Shown: positions 51,933-60,760, counted from the stretch's first letter. The stretch is 64,000 bases of DNA from Caulobacteraceae bacterium (GCA_003164925.1 PLRV01000010.1:62001-126000), one strand, 5' to 3'. The notes: a model not told the origin generated them from the sequence alone. Program-made: numbers and translations.

Positions 51933-52768
51933 TGGACAGGGAAACGCTACTAGACCGGATGGATGCCTATCTCCGCGCGGTTACCGACGGAGACCCTACC
52001 GCGCTCCGCCTGGCGCCGGGCTTCCGCTATACCGAGAACGGTGCTTCGCTCGGCGCCGGCGAAGGTCTGTGGCGGCTTGCGCCACGGTTCGAGGGCATCC
52101 AGGCCTTCGCCGACGCGACGACCGGCCAAGTGGTGTCCATGGGGGTGGTTTTTCTCGACGATCAGGCGCGGCCGTTCGCCCAACGCCTTTGCGTCGAGGA
52201 CGGCGCCCTGACCGAGGCCGAGACGATCGTCAGTTCCGACCCCAAGGGGCATTTCGCCGATGTCGAGCAGTTGCTGAAGCCAGACATCATCTATTCGGCC
52301 GTGGTTCCTCCGCACCGCCGCGTCGATCGCGACGGCTTGCTGGATGCAGCAGATCGCTATTGGGAAGGATTGGAGCAGAGCGACGGCCTCATCCCGCGCT
52401 TCAATTATCGCTGCGACAAATACGACAACGGCGCCAAGACCACGAATACCTTGCGCACGCTTTTGTCGCCGGACGGCAAGGTGCATACCTGCTCCTCGGC
52501 CTTGAACGATACGCGCGCCGCGCGCCCGCGCGCCCGCGAACGTCGCTACCCAGTTCTGGACACTGAGCTTGGGGTCGCCGGCAGCTTTGTCGTCGTCGAC
52601 TTCCACCCTATCGCGAACCACCCAAGGCCCGACGCAGGCTCTATGTATATGCTTGGACTCTTCAAGGTCGTGGATGGGGAGCTTCGGATTGTCGATGAGA
52701 TACGGGAAATTCTGCCTTTGGGCGCCTCCTCTGGCTGGGTCACGACGGAAACGCCGGAACTCGGATAG
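51932..52768 (+). CDS. Uncharacterised NTF2-like protein, paralog of 43994
   Basis: The 278-residue protein starts at ATG 51932, overlapping the oxygenase stop. The N-terminal part (RDGDPTALRLAPGFRYTENG-like) looks like an NTF2-like nucleotide. The C-terminal half repeats the paralog motifs VDRDGLLDAADRYW, IPRFNYRCDKYDNG, KTTNTLRTLLSPDG and RRYPVLDTELGVAGSFVV. Its position between an oxygenase and the IclR gene and its paralog behind the other oxygenase suggest that the family serves the same kind of reaction. Function unknown. Confidence 0.75.
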   Translation: MDRETLLDRMDAYLRAVTDGDPTALRLAPGFRYTENGASLGAGEGLWRLAPRFEGIQAFADATTGQVVSMGVVFLDDQARPFAQRLCVEDGALTEAETIVSSDPKGHFADVEQLLKPDIIYSAVVPPHRRVDRDGLLDAADRYWEGLEQSDGLIPRFNYRCDKYDNGAKTTNTLRTLLSPDGKVHTCSSALNDTRAARPRARERRYPVLDTELGVAGSFVVVDFHPIANHPRPDAGSMYMLGLFKVVDGELRIVDEIREILPLGASSGWVTTETPELG

Positions 52769-52813
52769 AGGTATCTGTGGCGACCGGCGGCAGCACTGCG
52801 AGTCGAAGCAACA

Positions 52814-53590
52814 GTGACCAACAAACGCATGCGCGACGACCGGCGCGGGACGAGTTCCGACAAGACCCTGTCGGTGATGGATCTGTTCACCCCCGAACGG
52901 CCCGAATGGACGGTGGATGAAGCCTGCATTGCGCTGGGACAGTCTGAGAGCACCGTTTATCGCTACTTCCGCAGTCTCGTCGCAGCCGGTCTGATCTTCA
53001 GCATCCGGCCGGGCCGTTATCTGCTCGGACCCGGCATCGTGCACTATGACCGGCAGCTCCGCACATCGGATCCGCTGCTGCGCGCGGGGGAAGCGACCTT
53101 CCTCGAAATTTCCAGCGAGTATGATGGCCCAGGCTCGATCTTTATCAGCCGCATCTACCGCGGCCACGTCATGTCGATGCATGAGCATCGCCTCGGCGCC
53201 GCGCCTTTCCCTGAGGGTACATTCGCAAGGGGACGGTTGGCGCCATTGTTCTGCGGACCGCCGGCTTTCGCCATCCTAGCCTTTCTGGAAGTACGGGCGG
53301 TCCGCCCCATGTTTCACAAGACCGCAAGCGGCGATGCTGACTGGCTGGAGATCAAGCGGAGAATGCGGACGATCCGCTCGCTCGGTTATGCGGCGAGCGT
53401 CGACGATCCAGATCCGGGCGTTCTGCTCGTTTCGGCCCCGCTGAAGCACGACGACGGCGGCATAGCCGGCAGCCTCAGCCTGTCGCTCGCCAGCAGCGCC
53501 GACAATGTGGCGTCGATCGCCAAAGTGGGATCGAGGCTGGTCGATGCGGCGGCCGACATGGCGCGGCGTGTTCTGGCGGCTGTGAACTAG
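52814..53590 (+). CDS. IclR-family regulator
   Basis: The 258-residue protein has an N-terminal winged helix (about 15-75, with EWTVDEACIALGQSESTVYR, FRSLVAAGLIFSIRPGRYLL). The IclR effector domain follows (about 90-255). Its start was set at GTG 52814. It lies downstream of the uncharacterised protein with a 45-bp gap and before a new SDR gene. IclR regulators usually sense an aromatic or short-chain acid and control the neighbouring genes. Here it is inside the catabolic run, so it probably controls the SDR/oxygenase set that follows. Confidence 0.88.
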   Translation: MTNKRMRDDRRGTSSDKTLSVMDLFTPERPEWTVDEACIALGQSESTVYRYFRSLVAAGLIFSIRPGRYLLGPGIVHYDRQLRTSDPLLRAGEATFLEISSEYDGPGSIFISRIYRGHVMSMHEHRLGAAPFPEGTFARGRLAPLFCGPPAFAILAFLEVRAVRPMFHKTASGDADWLEIKRRMRTIRSLGYAASVDDPDPGVLLVSAPLKHDDGGIAGSLSLSLASSADNVASIAKVGSRLVDAAADMARRVLAAVN

Positions 53591-53720
53591 GCGCCCAGCA
53601 CGTTTCGGGCACACACCTAGTCATCATTGGCGCCACTCGTTTGACCCGCCCTCTTGGGTTAGTCGGGGCCCGGCCCAGGAATTTTCCGCGAAGCCCTTGT
53701 TCCAAAGAGGTGGCCGACAT

Positions 53721-54548
53721 ATGCGCACCCATCCCGTCCAGCCCGGCCGCGTTGCTCTGGTTACGGGGGGCGCCAGCGGCATAGGTCTTGGCATCGTCCA
53801 GGTCCTGATCGAGGCCGGGCTCAAGGTCGTCGTCACCGATGTGCGCGCAGACCATATGAAACGGGCGCAGCAGACGCTGGCGTCCGCCGGCGACCGAGCC
53901 GTTTTCTTCCCCCTCGACGTCGCCGACCGCACGCAATGGAGCGACGCCAGGCGACTGGTGGAGGAGCGGTTCGGAGAGTTGCACATCCTCTGCTTGAACG
54001 CCGGCGTAGGCGTGCTTGGATCCATGCTCGAGAGCAGCGACGCAGATTGGACCTGGATCACGTCGGTCAATCTCGATGGGGTCCTGCTAGGCGTGGAGAC
54101 CTTTCTACCGCATCTCGTGGCGCATGGTCAGCCCGCACATATCGTCGCGACCTCGTCAATGGGAGGGCTTGTCGTGGCCAATGACGGCGGCATTTATTCG
54201 ACCGCCAAGTTCGGCGTAGTGGCGCTGATGGAGGGGCTCCGGCAAGACCTTCGGGGCCACAATGTTGGTGCGTCGGTTTTGTGCCCGGCGGCCGTCAACA
54301 CCAATATCTTCGATCATGAACGCATGCGTCCCGCTACGTTCCGACAATCCGGCTCGCTACGGACCGAGGACGAGTTGGAGGGGATGGAAGCGTTTGCCAA
54401 GCAAATCCTGGCGCAGGGCCGTGATCCTATCGAGGTCGGCAAGATGGTCAGGGCAGGGATCGAGGCCGACAAGGCCTACATCTTCACCGACCAAAATGTC
54501 AGGTCGACGTTGATCCGCCGACGTGATGCGTTGCTTGCGTTTACGTGA
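53721..54548 (+). CDS. SDR oxidoreductase 2
   Basis: The protein is about 275 residues long. It has the SDR site LVTGGASGIGLGIV, the core NAGVGVLGSM, Ser in HIVATSSMGG and YSTAK as the YxxxK pair. It is close to SDR 1 in the N-terminal part (VTDVRADH against VIADLRED). ATG 53721 was chosen because AAGAGG lies upstream; a TTG at 53697 is an alternative. Likely NAD(P)-dependent dehydrogenase of the island. It starts 130 bp after the IclR gene and is followed by a degenerate SDR. Confidence 0.92.
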   Translation: MRTHPVQPGRVALVTGGASGIGLGIVQVLIEAGLKVVVTDVRADHMKRAQQTLASAGDRAVFFPLDVADRTQWSDARRLVEERFGELHILCLNAGVGVLGSMLESSDADWTWITSVNLDGVLLGVETFLPHLVAHGQPAHIVATSSMGGLVVANDGGIYSTAKFGVVALMEGLRQDLRGHNVGASVLCPAAVNTNIFDHERMRPATFRQSGSLRTEDELEGMEAFAKQILAQGRDPIEVGKMVRAGIEADKAYIFTDQNVRSTLIRRRDALLAFT

Positions 54549-54552
54549 GGGT

Positions 54553-55236
54553 ATGATGATGTCCACTCTCTACGCGGCGCTCGACGACGACGCTCTGCTC
54601 GTTTCGATCATCGCGGCCTTGCCCCAACCAGCGGACCGCCTTGCCGCTCCTGCAGGCGATGCAGATGTCTCGACGCTGCGCCGCGCGCTGGAAGACGCTC
54701 CCGGCCCGGTCAGCGCGTTCGTGTTGGCCGTGGGACTTGGCCGAACCGGCCCAGCTGTAGCGGACACCGACTGGCGACGGCAGGTGCTTACTCCCCTTCG
54801 CCGGGCCTTTGGCCTGCTCACGGGCGCGGGGCGCCGCTTTCGTCGGGAGGGACGAGGAACGATCGTGGTCCTCGCGCCGTCTGCGGCGGTGGGGCCGGCG
54901 GAAATCGCCACGCCGCAACTTGTTCTGCTTCGCTCGATCGTGGGAATGGCCGAGGCGCTACGCGCTGAACTTCAGGACACGATGGTCCGCGTCAGCCTGG
55001 TTTTTTACGACAGCGCGGATGACCGGCATGAGGGACTGGTGGAGCGCTTGGCCGCCGCGCTTTCGGCCCAGCCCATGTACAGCCTCTCGGACGATATCAC
55101 GAGCGAGCGGATCCAAGGCTATTTCGCCCCAATACTGCAGGCGATCGACCAGACCAGCGCGGGACCGCCCCTTCCGGATATCGGCCCGATGGCGGCGGTT
55201 TACGATCTAGCCGCGATAGGCGCCCCGTCATCCTGA
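54553..55236 (+). CDS. SDR-like protein lacking catalytic motifs
   Basis: The protein is about 227 residues long and starts 5 bp behind SDR 2. The central part (WRRQVLTPLRRAFGLLTGAG, GTIVVLAPSAAVGP, VLLRSIVGMAEALRAEL) follows the middle of SDRs. The N-terminal TGxxxGxG site is absent, and the YxxxK pair is not visible. It therefore looks like an SDR that lost cofactor binding and catalysis, or a divergent non-catalytic partner of SDR 2. No frameshift is needed to explain it. Function unknown. Confidence 0.65.
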   Translation: MMMSTLYAALDDDALLVSIIAALPQPADRLAAPAGDADVSTLRRALEDAPGPVSAFVLAVGLGRTGPAVADTDWRRQVLTPLRRAFGLLTGAGRRFRREGRGTIVVLAPSAAVGPAEIATPQLVLLRSIVGMAEALRAELQDTMVRVSLVFYDSADDRHEGLVERLAAALSAQPMYSLSDDITSERIQGYFAPILQAIDQTSAGPPLPDIGPMAAVYDLAAIGAPSS

Positions 55237-55430
55237 GCGGCTCGCCTCCCGAAGTCACGCTGGTGATCACAAGCAGCCAGAAGACGGGCGAACGCCGAAC
55301 CTGCTCCCAGGCAAAGCGCTCCTAACCAGAAGAACCCGTCCACACCGCGTAGGAAGGAAAGGCAGAGCATCCCGAGTGCGGCCAGCGTCATCCGACGCAC
55401 GCAATTCCAGATAGCCCCCTTCGGCAGATC
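55200..55430 (-). pseudogene. Possible MFS transporter remnant
   Basis: On the minus strand the frame reads TLAALGMLCLSFLRGVDGFF, then WLGALCLGAGSAFAR, like a late MFS helix. A frameshifted continuation gives FWLLVITSVTSGGEPLR. It overlaps the 3' end of the SDR-like gene and the 55237-55527 gap. No intact reading frame, RBS or full domain was found. Call is weak. Confidence 0.3.
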
Positions 55431-55527
55431 CGCGCGGATCGGTCATAGTGCCGTCTGGTTTGACTTTCCCGCGCAGGTACCTTTGACCGGACAAATCGGC
55501 AGGACTGGCCGAACGAGCCGAGGATAC

Positions 55528-56811
55528 ATGAGCGGGTTTGCGCAGACATCACTTCACGAGTCGATTTACTCGACGCCAAAAGGCCGGGAGATTCGCGATC
55601 ACGTCCGTGCGCTCGCGCCCCTCATCCGCGAACACGCGCCGGAGGGTGAACAACTCGGCTGCCTGCCTCCGCCCACGCTGACGGCGCTTGCAGACGCGGG
55701 CGTGTTCCGCATCTCGGCGCCCTTGGAGTTCAACGGTTACGCGCTTGGCGCGCGTGATCTGGTCGAGATCGTCACGGAAGTCGCGCAGAGCGACGGGTCA
55801 GCGGCCTGGATCACCATGATCGGGTCCGGTTTCGCCCGAGTCATGCTGACGTTCCCTGATCAGGCAGTGAAGGACGTCTACGGCCTTGTTCCGGACTGGA
55901 AGGGACCGGTGGTCGCGAGCGCTTCGCTGTTCTCGGAGCGCATCCAACGCGCGCACAAGGCGGACGGCGGCTATGTCATCGAAGCGGGTGGCAAATGGGC
56001 CTTCGGAAGCGGCTGCAAGCACGCCGCCTTTATGGTTGTCGGCGTCCAGGTCGACGAGATGCGCGGCATGGTTCTGCTCGAACGCGGCCAGTATGAGATC
56101 CTGGATGATTGGAAGGTGATGGGCCTGTGCGGCTCATCCAGCAACAGCGTCACGGTCCAGAAGGAAGTATTCGTTCCAGAGCATCGATTCTCCAATCTCG
56201 CCGAGATGCCGAACAATCTCAACAGCCTTCGCCACCGCTTCTCCGGCCCAGGATTCAGCCTGGACGGCCTCGGGCTAATGCTGATCGTGGCAATGGAGAC
56301 TATGGCCATCACGCTTGGCATGGCGCGAGGCGCCTTCGAATGCTTTGTCCAGCAGTGCGAGAAGAAGAAGCCCTTCAACCTTCCATACGAAACACTGGCG
56401 GCAACGCCTTCGATCCAGGTGGCGGCCGGCAAGACGCGGGCGATGATCAACGCCGCCCAAGCGCTGATCTACAGCCGCGCCGACTACATCGATCGCAAGG
56501 CGGTTGCGGGGGAGGACTTCACGTCGCCCGAGGAAGCCGAAATCATGATGGACTTCGTCCACGCTGGGAACGTCTGCGGCGCGGCGATTGACATGATCCA
56601 GATCGCGCTCGGGTCCTCAACCGTGAGCCTGTCCAATCCTATCCAGCGGTTCGCGCGCGATACGCGCGTGGCGCTCACGCACGGGTCGACCCGGCTCGAT
56701 CCCGCGGCGGAGATCAGCGGGCGTCTGCTGATGGGCTTGGCGCCGTTGGGGGGGTTCGCTGCGGCCGTGCCCGGTGTGGACAAAGCGACTAAAGGCGAAC
56801 GAACCACCTGA
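55528..56811 (+). CDS. Acyl-CoA-dehydrogenase-fold flavin monooxygenase 2
   Basis: The protein is about 427 residues long and of the same class as the gene at 50676. Visible are GVFRISAPLEFNGYALGAR, EAGGKWAFGSGCKHAAF and DDWKVMGLCGSSSNSVTVQ. The fold resembles HsaA-type oxygenases that hydroxylate phenolic or ring substrates with reduced flavin. ATG 55528 was chosen; a TTG at 55483 would extend it. The gap 55237-55527 before it holds only the weak MFS remnant. It is followed 134 bp later by SDR 3. Confidence 0.88.
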   Translation: MSGFAQTSLHESIYSTPKGREIRDHVRALAPLIREHAPEGEQLGCLPPPTLTALADAGVFRISAPLEFNGYALGARDLVEIVTEVAQSDGSAAWITMIGSGFARVMLTFPDQAVKDVYGLVPDWKGPVVASASLFSERIQRAHKADGGYVIEAGGKWAFGSGCKHAAFMVVGVQVDEMRGMVLLERGQYEILDDWKVMGLCGSSSNSVTVQKEVFVPEHRFSNLAEMPNNLNSLRHRFSGPGFSLDGLGLMLIVAMETMAITLGMARGAFECFVQQCEKKKPFNLPYETLAATPSIQVAAGKTRAMINAAQALIYSRADYIDRKAVAGEDFTSPEEAEIMMDFVHAGNVCGAAIDMIQIALGSSTVSLSNPIQRFARDTRVALTHGSTRLDPAAEISGRLLMGLAPLGGFAAAVPGVDKATKGERTT

Positions 56812-56945
56812 AGGGTTCGAGAAGCACCGGTTGCGGAGCGACCGGCGTTCGGCTGAGGGGCCGGGCCGCTCAGGCTGATCCGCAGCCTGGATTGGTCTGA
56901 GCGGCTCTGATCAGCTTGTGATCGGTACAAGATTGGGAGGATGAG

Positions 56946-57746
56946 ATGGACTTGCAACTGAGGGGTAGAACCGCGCTTGTCACGGGAAGCAGCTCCGGCA
57001 TCGGGGAGGCAATCGCGCACTTCCTCGCGGACGAAGGCGTCGCGGTGGTGGTCCACGGCCGCGACCAGGGCCGGACGCAAGCGGTCAGCGAAGCGATCAC
57101 CCGCTCCGGGGGGCGGAGCTTGTTCGTCACGGGCGACCTAACCGACGGGGCCGCGGTCGCGACGATGAGTGAGGTCATAGCGCGTGAGTTCGACGGCGTG
57201 GACATCCTCGTGAACAACGCCGGTGGCAGGCCCAAGGGCTGGGAGCGTAACGGCTGGCTCGGTCAGGGCGCTGAGGCGTGGATTGACACCTTTAAGCTGA
57301 ACGTCGTCGCTACCGCCCGCATGATCGACACCTTCGCCCCCGGGATGATCAGCAAGGGCTGGGGGCGGTGCATCCAGATCGCCAGCGCGATCGCGTTGCA
57401 CCAACCGCCGAACTTTCCAGACTATCAGGCGGCGAAAGCGGCTGAGATCAACCTCTCGCGCAGCCTTTCGCGCTCGCTCGCCGGCAGCGGCGTGACGGCG
57501 AACTCGATCAGCGCAGGCATCATTCAATCCCCAGGTTCGCAAAATGAACTGCAGGGAATCGTGCGCGAGTTGGGCCTCGGTGAACGCTGGGAAGACGTGG
57601 AGCGCACGTTAGCGCTGGACATCTTTAAGCAGACCACGGGGCGGGTCGGTCGGGGCAAGGACATCGCCGCCACGGTCGCCTTCCTCGCGAGCCCGCTGGC
57701 CGATTTCATCACCGGCACGAATATCGTCGTGGATGGGGGAATTTAA
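56946..57746 (+). CDS. SDR oxidoreductase 3
   Basis: The 266-residue classical SDR has LVTGSSSGIGEAIA, NNAGGRPKGW, the Ser region IQIASAIALHQ and YQAAKAAE as YxxxK. The tail RGKDIAATVAFLASPLADF, ending NIVVDGGI, is the match to the pseudogene at 37767. GGAGG lies upstream of ATG. Likely a NADP-dependent enzyme, judged from HGRD after strand 2. It ends the catabolic run. The following gap holds an intergenic palindrome and no gene. Confidence 0.93.
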   Translation: MDLQLRGRTALVTGSSSGIGEAIAHFLADEGVAVVVHGRDQGRTQAVSEAITRSGGRSLFVTGDLTDGAAVATMSEVIAREFDGVDILVNNAGGRPKGWERNGWLGQGAEAWIDTFKLNVVATARMIDTFAPGMISKGWGRCIQIASAIALHQPPNFPDYQAAKAAEINLSRSLSRSLAGSGVTANSISAGIIQSPGSQNELQGIVRELGLGERWEDVERTLALDIFKQTTGRVGRGKDIAATVAFLASPLADFITGTNIVVDGGI

Positions 57747-57809
57747 GGCGCCATCCGCAGCGGCCGCAAAGCGCGACGAGCTGATCGGAAATGGCTCTAC
57801 TTCATATGT

Positions 57810-57862
57810 TAGAGCGTTTTTTGACCCGATAACCGCGTCACACTTATCGGAAAATGCCCTAG
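57810..57862. repeat. Intergenic palindromic repeat
   Basis: An imperfect inverted repeat has arms TTAGAGCGTTTTTTGACC and GATAA on one side, and TTATCGG, AAAATGCCCTA on the other, with about 10 bp of loop (CCGCGTCACAC). It looks like the intergenic palindromes common in Caulobacterales; this is from memory, not checked. It lies between convergent genes and could serve as a bidirectional terminator. Confidence 0.5.
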
Positions 57863-57957
57863 CGTGCGACATCTCACGCGCCTGCGTCAACGCTGGCGCG
57901 AAGGTCGCGTTTTCCTATCGGACGCGGGTGCATCCACAACGGTGGCCAAAGGCAAGG

Positions 57958-58458
57958 CTATCGCGCGTCCGGTGGGGAACTCATTGTAATTTCGTCCCAA
58001 TGTTCATCGACCTTTGTTCCCTTGAACCGCCACATCTCGAAATGCGTTGTGGTGTAGGTCTCACCTGGCTTATCGGGGCGGGGCAGCGCGTCGGCGCTGG
58101 CGACCACGATTATGTCGCCCTCGGCGACGACAGCGAACACTGGAATCTCACCTTTTTGCGGCAAGGGGTGTACGCGCATGTAGGTCTTGATGGCCTCCCG
58201 ACCGGAGCCGATGTTCGGATCGTGCTGAATATATCGTTCGGTCATATACTCATCGGCCAAGTCCAATCGTCCACCCTCGAATATATCGGTAAGGATGTGA
58301 TATACGACTTGCTTGCGGGCCTCGAGCAGCGGATCGCTGCTGTGGAACAATGCCGCACGATCCGCGACGCCAGTGACCGCTTCTTGTGCTTGCGTAGCGG
58401 ATGACAAGAGAATAGCCGCCATAGTCAACGCAAATTTTCTAATCATGTGACGCCTCAT
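57958..58458 (-). CDS. Secreted SnoaL/NTF2-like protein (cassette 2)
   Basis: The 166-residue protein has a signal peptide (KFALTMAAILLSSATQAQ). Its SnoaL-like core has LADEYMTERYIQHDPNIGSG, VAEGDIIVVASADA and YTTTHFEMWRFKGTKVDEHW. It is related to the cytoplasmic protein at 37264. A second Met at 58446 could be the start. It stands alone on the minus strand, beside the DUF6152 cassette on the other strand. Function unknown. Confidence 0.8.
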   Translation of the reverse strand: MRRHMIRKFALTMAAILLSSATQAQEAVTGVADRAALFHSSDPLLEARKQVVYHILTDIFEGGRLDLADEYMTERYIQHDPNIGSGREAIKTYMRVHPLPQKGEIPVFAVVAEGDIIVVASADALPRPDKPGETYTTTHFEMWRFKGTKVDEHWDEITMSSPPDAR

Positions 58459-59193
58459 CTTCTAAAATCTGGAATACGAACCGGCTCTGACGAAATGCAG
58501 GCGAAAAATCGCTCTCTTGATCAAGTAGGCTTTGGCGTCATTGCCCATAGATAAGTTTACTTTAATACAGTATCGGCTACTCTATAGATTGACGAAAAAC
58601 TAGACGGCGCAATATGGATTTCGCGCCATATGAGGTGGCTGGGTTTTGAGTCGGGCTCTTACGACGGCCAGGACCGCAAGAGGCGCTGTCATCTTTGGAC
58701 GGCCCCTGCGCGGCAAGAGTGAATTTGGGCTTTTCTGACGATCTGTCGAGGTGCGGTCATCTTTCCGGCCTGTTTGTGCGGCGCTGATGACCGCTGGCCC
58801 TGATGGAGTCCGCTGGTCCCATTCAGTCTATCGAGCGCGAAGCTCCGACAGCACCTTGGGTTGTCCTAGCAGCGGCCGCGTTCAGATCGTCATCAAGTCC
58901 TTTGCACCCTTACAGTCTGGAGCGGCGACGTCTGGCCACGTCCCAGTCCATCGCCGCCGAGCTGGGCATTGGGGCGGCCACGGTGCTCACCTATCGGCAG
59001 CGCGCCTACGCGCGCCTGGAGATCAGCCAGGCCAGCGCCATGCTCGACCGGCTCCTCGACTGAGAGTAGGGGCGCTGGGGGCGTCCTCGGGGAGGCGGCG
59101 GCCAATTGCGGCGCCTATTTTCCCGAGCCTTTTGGGCACACATCCAACTTGTCCATGGCGGCGTACCGAAGACATTACAAAAGGCAATACGCG
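58459..59193. other. Gene-poor region
   Basis: These 735 bases contain the LuxR-type remnant (58803-59063) and an AT-rich stretch (58540-58600) with possible promoter elements for the gene at 58458. No other gene was recognised. Confidence 0.4.
58803..59063 (+). pseudogene. LuxR-type HTH remnant
   Basis: The last 45 residues of this frame (ATSQSIAAELGIGAATVLTY, then RQRAYARLEISQASAMLDRLL) match the C-terminal LuxR/FixJ helix-turn-helix. The upstream 40 residues have no family features, and no receiver or ligand domain is present. I take it for the left-over 3' end of a regulator gene; a small expressed HTH protein is less likely. Confidence 0.5.
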
Positions 59194-59646
59194 ATGAGAA
59201 CGCATTTTTCAGCCCGTATCCCGGGCCTATCGGCAGCGGTCCTGCTGGCTACGGCGGCATTTCCGGCGGCGGCGCATCACTCGGTGGCCGTGTTCGACAT
59301 GTCGAAGACGATTTCTATCCAGGGTACGGTGGAAAAGTGGCTGTGGGCCAACCCGCACTCCTGGCTTTACATCCGGGTCATGAAGCCCGACGGCTCCCAG
59401 GAGGTCTGGGGTTTTGAGGCTGGCAGCACGGGCATGCTGTCCCGCAACGGCTGGAACGCCGCCGACATGAAGCCAGGCGACAAGGTCACCGTTAGCGGGG
59501 CGCCCAGCCGGGACGGCAGTCACATCTCATTGCTGAACCAGGTCCAGTTGGCAGGCGGCCGAGCGCTGAACGCCGGCTTTGGTTCGATTCCCTCTGGGCC
59601 TCCGCCGGGCGCGGCCGGCGCCAGCCCTCCCACCGCCCCCCGCTAG
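59194..59646 (+). CDS. DUF6152-type secreted protein (cassette 2)
   Basis: The 150-residue protein has a signal peptide ending in AFPAAA, giving a mature start of HHSVAVFD. The core (ISIQGTVEKWLWANPHSWLY, EVWGFEAGSTGMLSRNGWN, GDKVTVSGAPSRDGSH) matches the paralog at 30654, including NPHSW. The C-terminus is Pro/Gly-rich. ATG 59194 was chosen with AAAAGG upstream; ATG 59156 is an alternative. It precedes the GDTLVV-type gene by 16 bp. Role unknown; metal binding at the N-terminal His is possible. Confidence 0.8.
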   Translation: MRTHFSARIPGLSAAVLLATAAFPAAAHHSVAVFDMSKTISIQGTVEKWLWANPHSWLYIRVMKPDGSQEVWGFEAGSTGMLSRNGWNAADMKPGDKVTVSGAPSRDGSHISLLNQVQLAGGRALNAGFGSIPSGPPPGAAGASPPTAPR

Positions 59647-59662
59647 TCGTCGAGGTCGCTCA

Positions 59663-60487
59663 ATGATCAAACACAAAGCCCTGCTCGCCGTTGCGCTGTG
59701 TTCGGCGATGTTCGCCTTGCCAGCCGTCGCCGCCGAGCCGCTGGGATCAAACTGGTCCGACGTCGCCAAGCTGCCCGATTTCTTCACTGGCAACTGGCAG
59801 AGCGCGACATGGATGCTGGATAAGCCGACAAATGTCCCGTACACGGCGCCAGCCGAGGCCTACATCGCCCATTACAAGCCCATTGAAGACCTGCCCTTTG
59901 CTAGCGCTAGCTGTAAAACGCCGGGCATGCCTATTGTTCAGCGGGCGGGATCGCCGCTGAAGTTCTTCTATCAGCCGGGCATGATCGCGATCTACATTGA
60001 AAACGACAGCATGACGCGCTTCATCAAGCTCAATGGAGAGCATTCGGCGCGTCCAAATCCAACCTATCTGGGCGAGTCGATCGCGCATTTCGAGGGCGAC
60101 ACTCTGGTGGTCGACAGCGTCGGCTTTGCCGACGACATCATGCTTCAGTACGGGGTTTTGCCTGGCGGGGGGCAAGGGCCGATGGTCCAAATTCCCGAAG
60201 TGATTTTTGGGCCCCATGGGCCAAATCTGCGCATGGTCGAACGCATCCGCCTGCTCGATCCGGATACGATGGAAGACCAACTGACGATCTATGACGACAC
60301 GATCTGGAAGCAGCCCTATGCCTCTCAGCCGCAAATTTACAAGCGCAACCGGGGGGAAAGGGGCTGGCCCCAAGAATGGGTGTGCAGCACGGCCGATATC
60401 TTGGCTTTCGATCCTAGCCAGAACAAGACGATTGAGGAGGACCCCGCCGATGTCCTCAAACGGCTCCAAAAGAACGATAATCACTAA
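59663..60487 (+). CDS. Secreted conserved protein (cassette 2)
   Basis: The protein is about 274 residues long and has a signal peptide (LLAVALCSAMFALPAVAA). It is a paralog of the protein at 29635: LPDFFTGNWQ, HFEGDTLVVDSVGF, FGPHGPNLRMVERIRLLDPD and LTIYDDTIWKQPYA are shared. It lacks the Gly-Pro-Pro insertion, having only LPGGGQGPM at that place. This shows that the insertion is not part of the fold. It follows the DUF6152 gene and is convergent with the receptor at 60967. Function unknown. Confidence 0.8.
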   Translation: MIKHKALLAVALCSAMFALPAVAAEPLGSNWSDVAKLPDFFTGNWQSATWMLDKPTNVPYTAPAEAYIAHYKPIEDLPFASASCKTPGMPIVQRAGSPLKFFYQPGMIAIYIENDSMTRFIKLNGEHSARPNPTYLGESIAHFEGDTLVVDSVGFADDIMLQYGVLPGGGQGPMVQIPEVIFGPHGPNLRMVERIRLLDPDTMEDQLTIYDDTIWKQPYASQPQIYKRNRGERGWPQEWVCSTADILAFDPSQNKTIEEDPADVLKRLQKNDNH

Positions 60488-60589
60488 CCATCAAATTGGC
60501 CGGGGGGGCTGGCAGTCTAACGATAAAAGGCTTCCAGTTTGCCCCGTCAGGCCGATTTGGAGGTGCTTTTGGCCCAACCGATCTCGTTC

Positions 60590-60760
60590 ATGCGTCACCG
60601 CTTTCCGCCGGAGGGTATCCAGCATGCGGTTTGGCTCTATTTTCGGTTCACCCTGAGCATCCGCGCCGTCGAAGAATTGCTGGCCCAACGCGGGATCGAG
60701 GTCAGCCGGGAGGCGGTGCGCTGCTGGGTGATCAAGTTCGGGCCGTTGATCGCCGACCGA
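60590..60760 (+). pseudogene. IS6-type transposase fragment 3
   Basis: The frame reads MRHRFPPEGIQHAVWLYFRF, TLSIRAVEELLAQRGIEVSR and EAVRCWVIKFGPLIADR, the N-terminal DNA-binding part of an IS6-family transposase, then loses similarity. The DDE domain is missing. It is the longest of three such fragments in the window. A GGCAGTCTAACG sequence about 70 bp upstream recurs (GACAGTCTAACG) before the fragment at 36961. Confidence 0.75.

Noticed and set aside
58803..58915. Full-length LuxR regulator
   Set aside because: Only the C-terminal helix-turn-helix is present; no receiver or autoinducer domain in any frame upstream.
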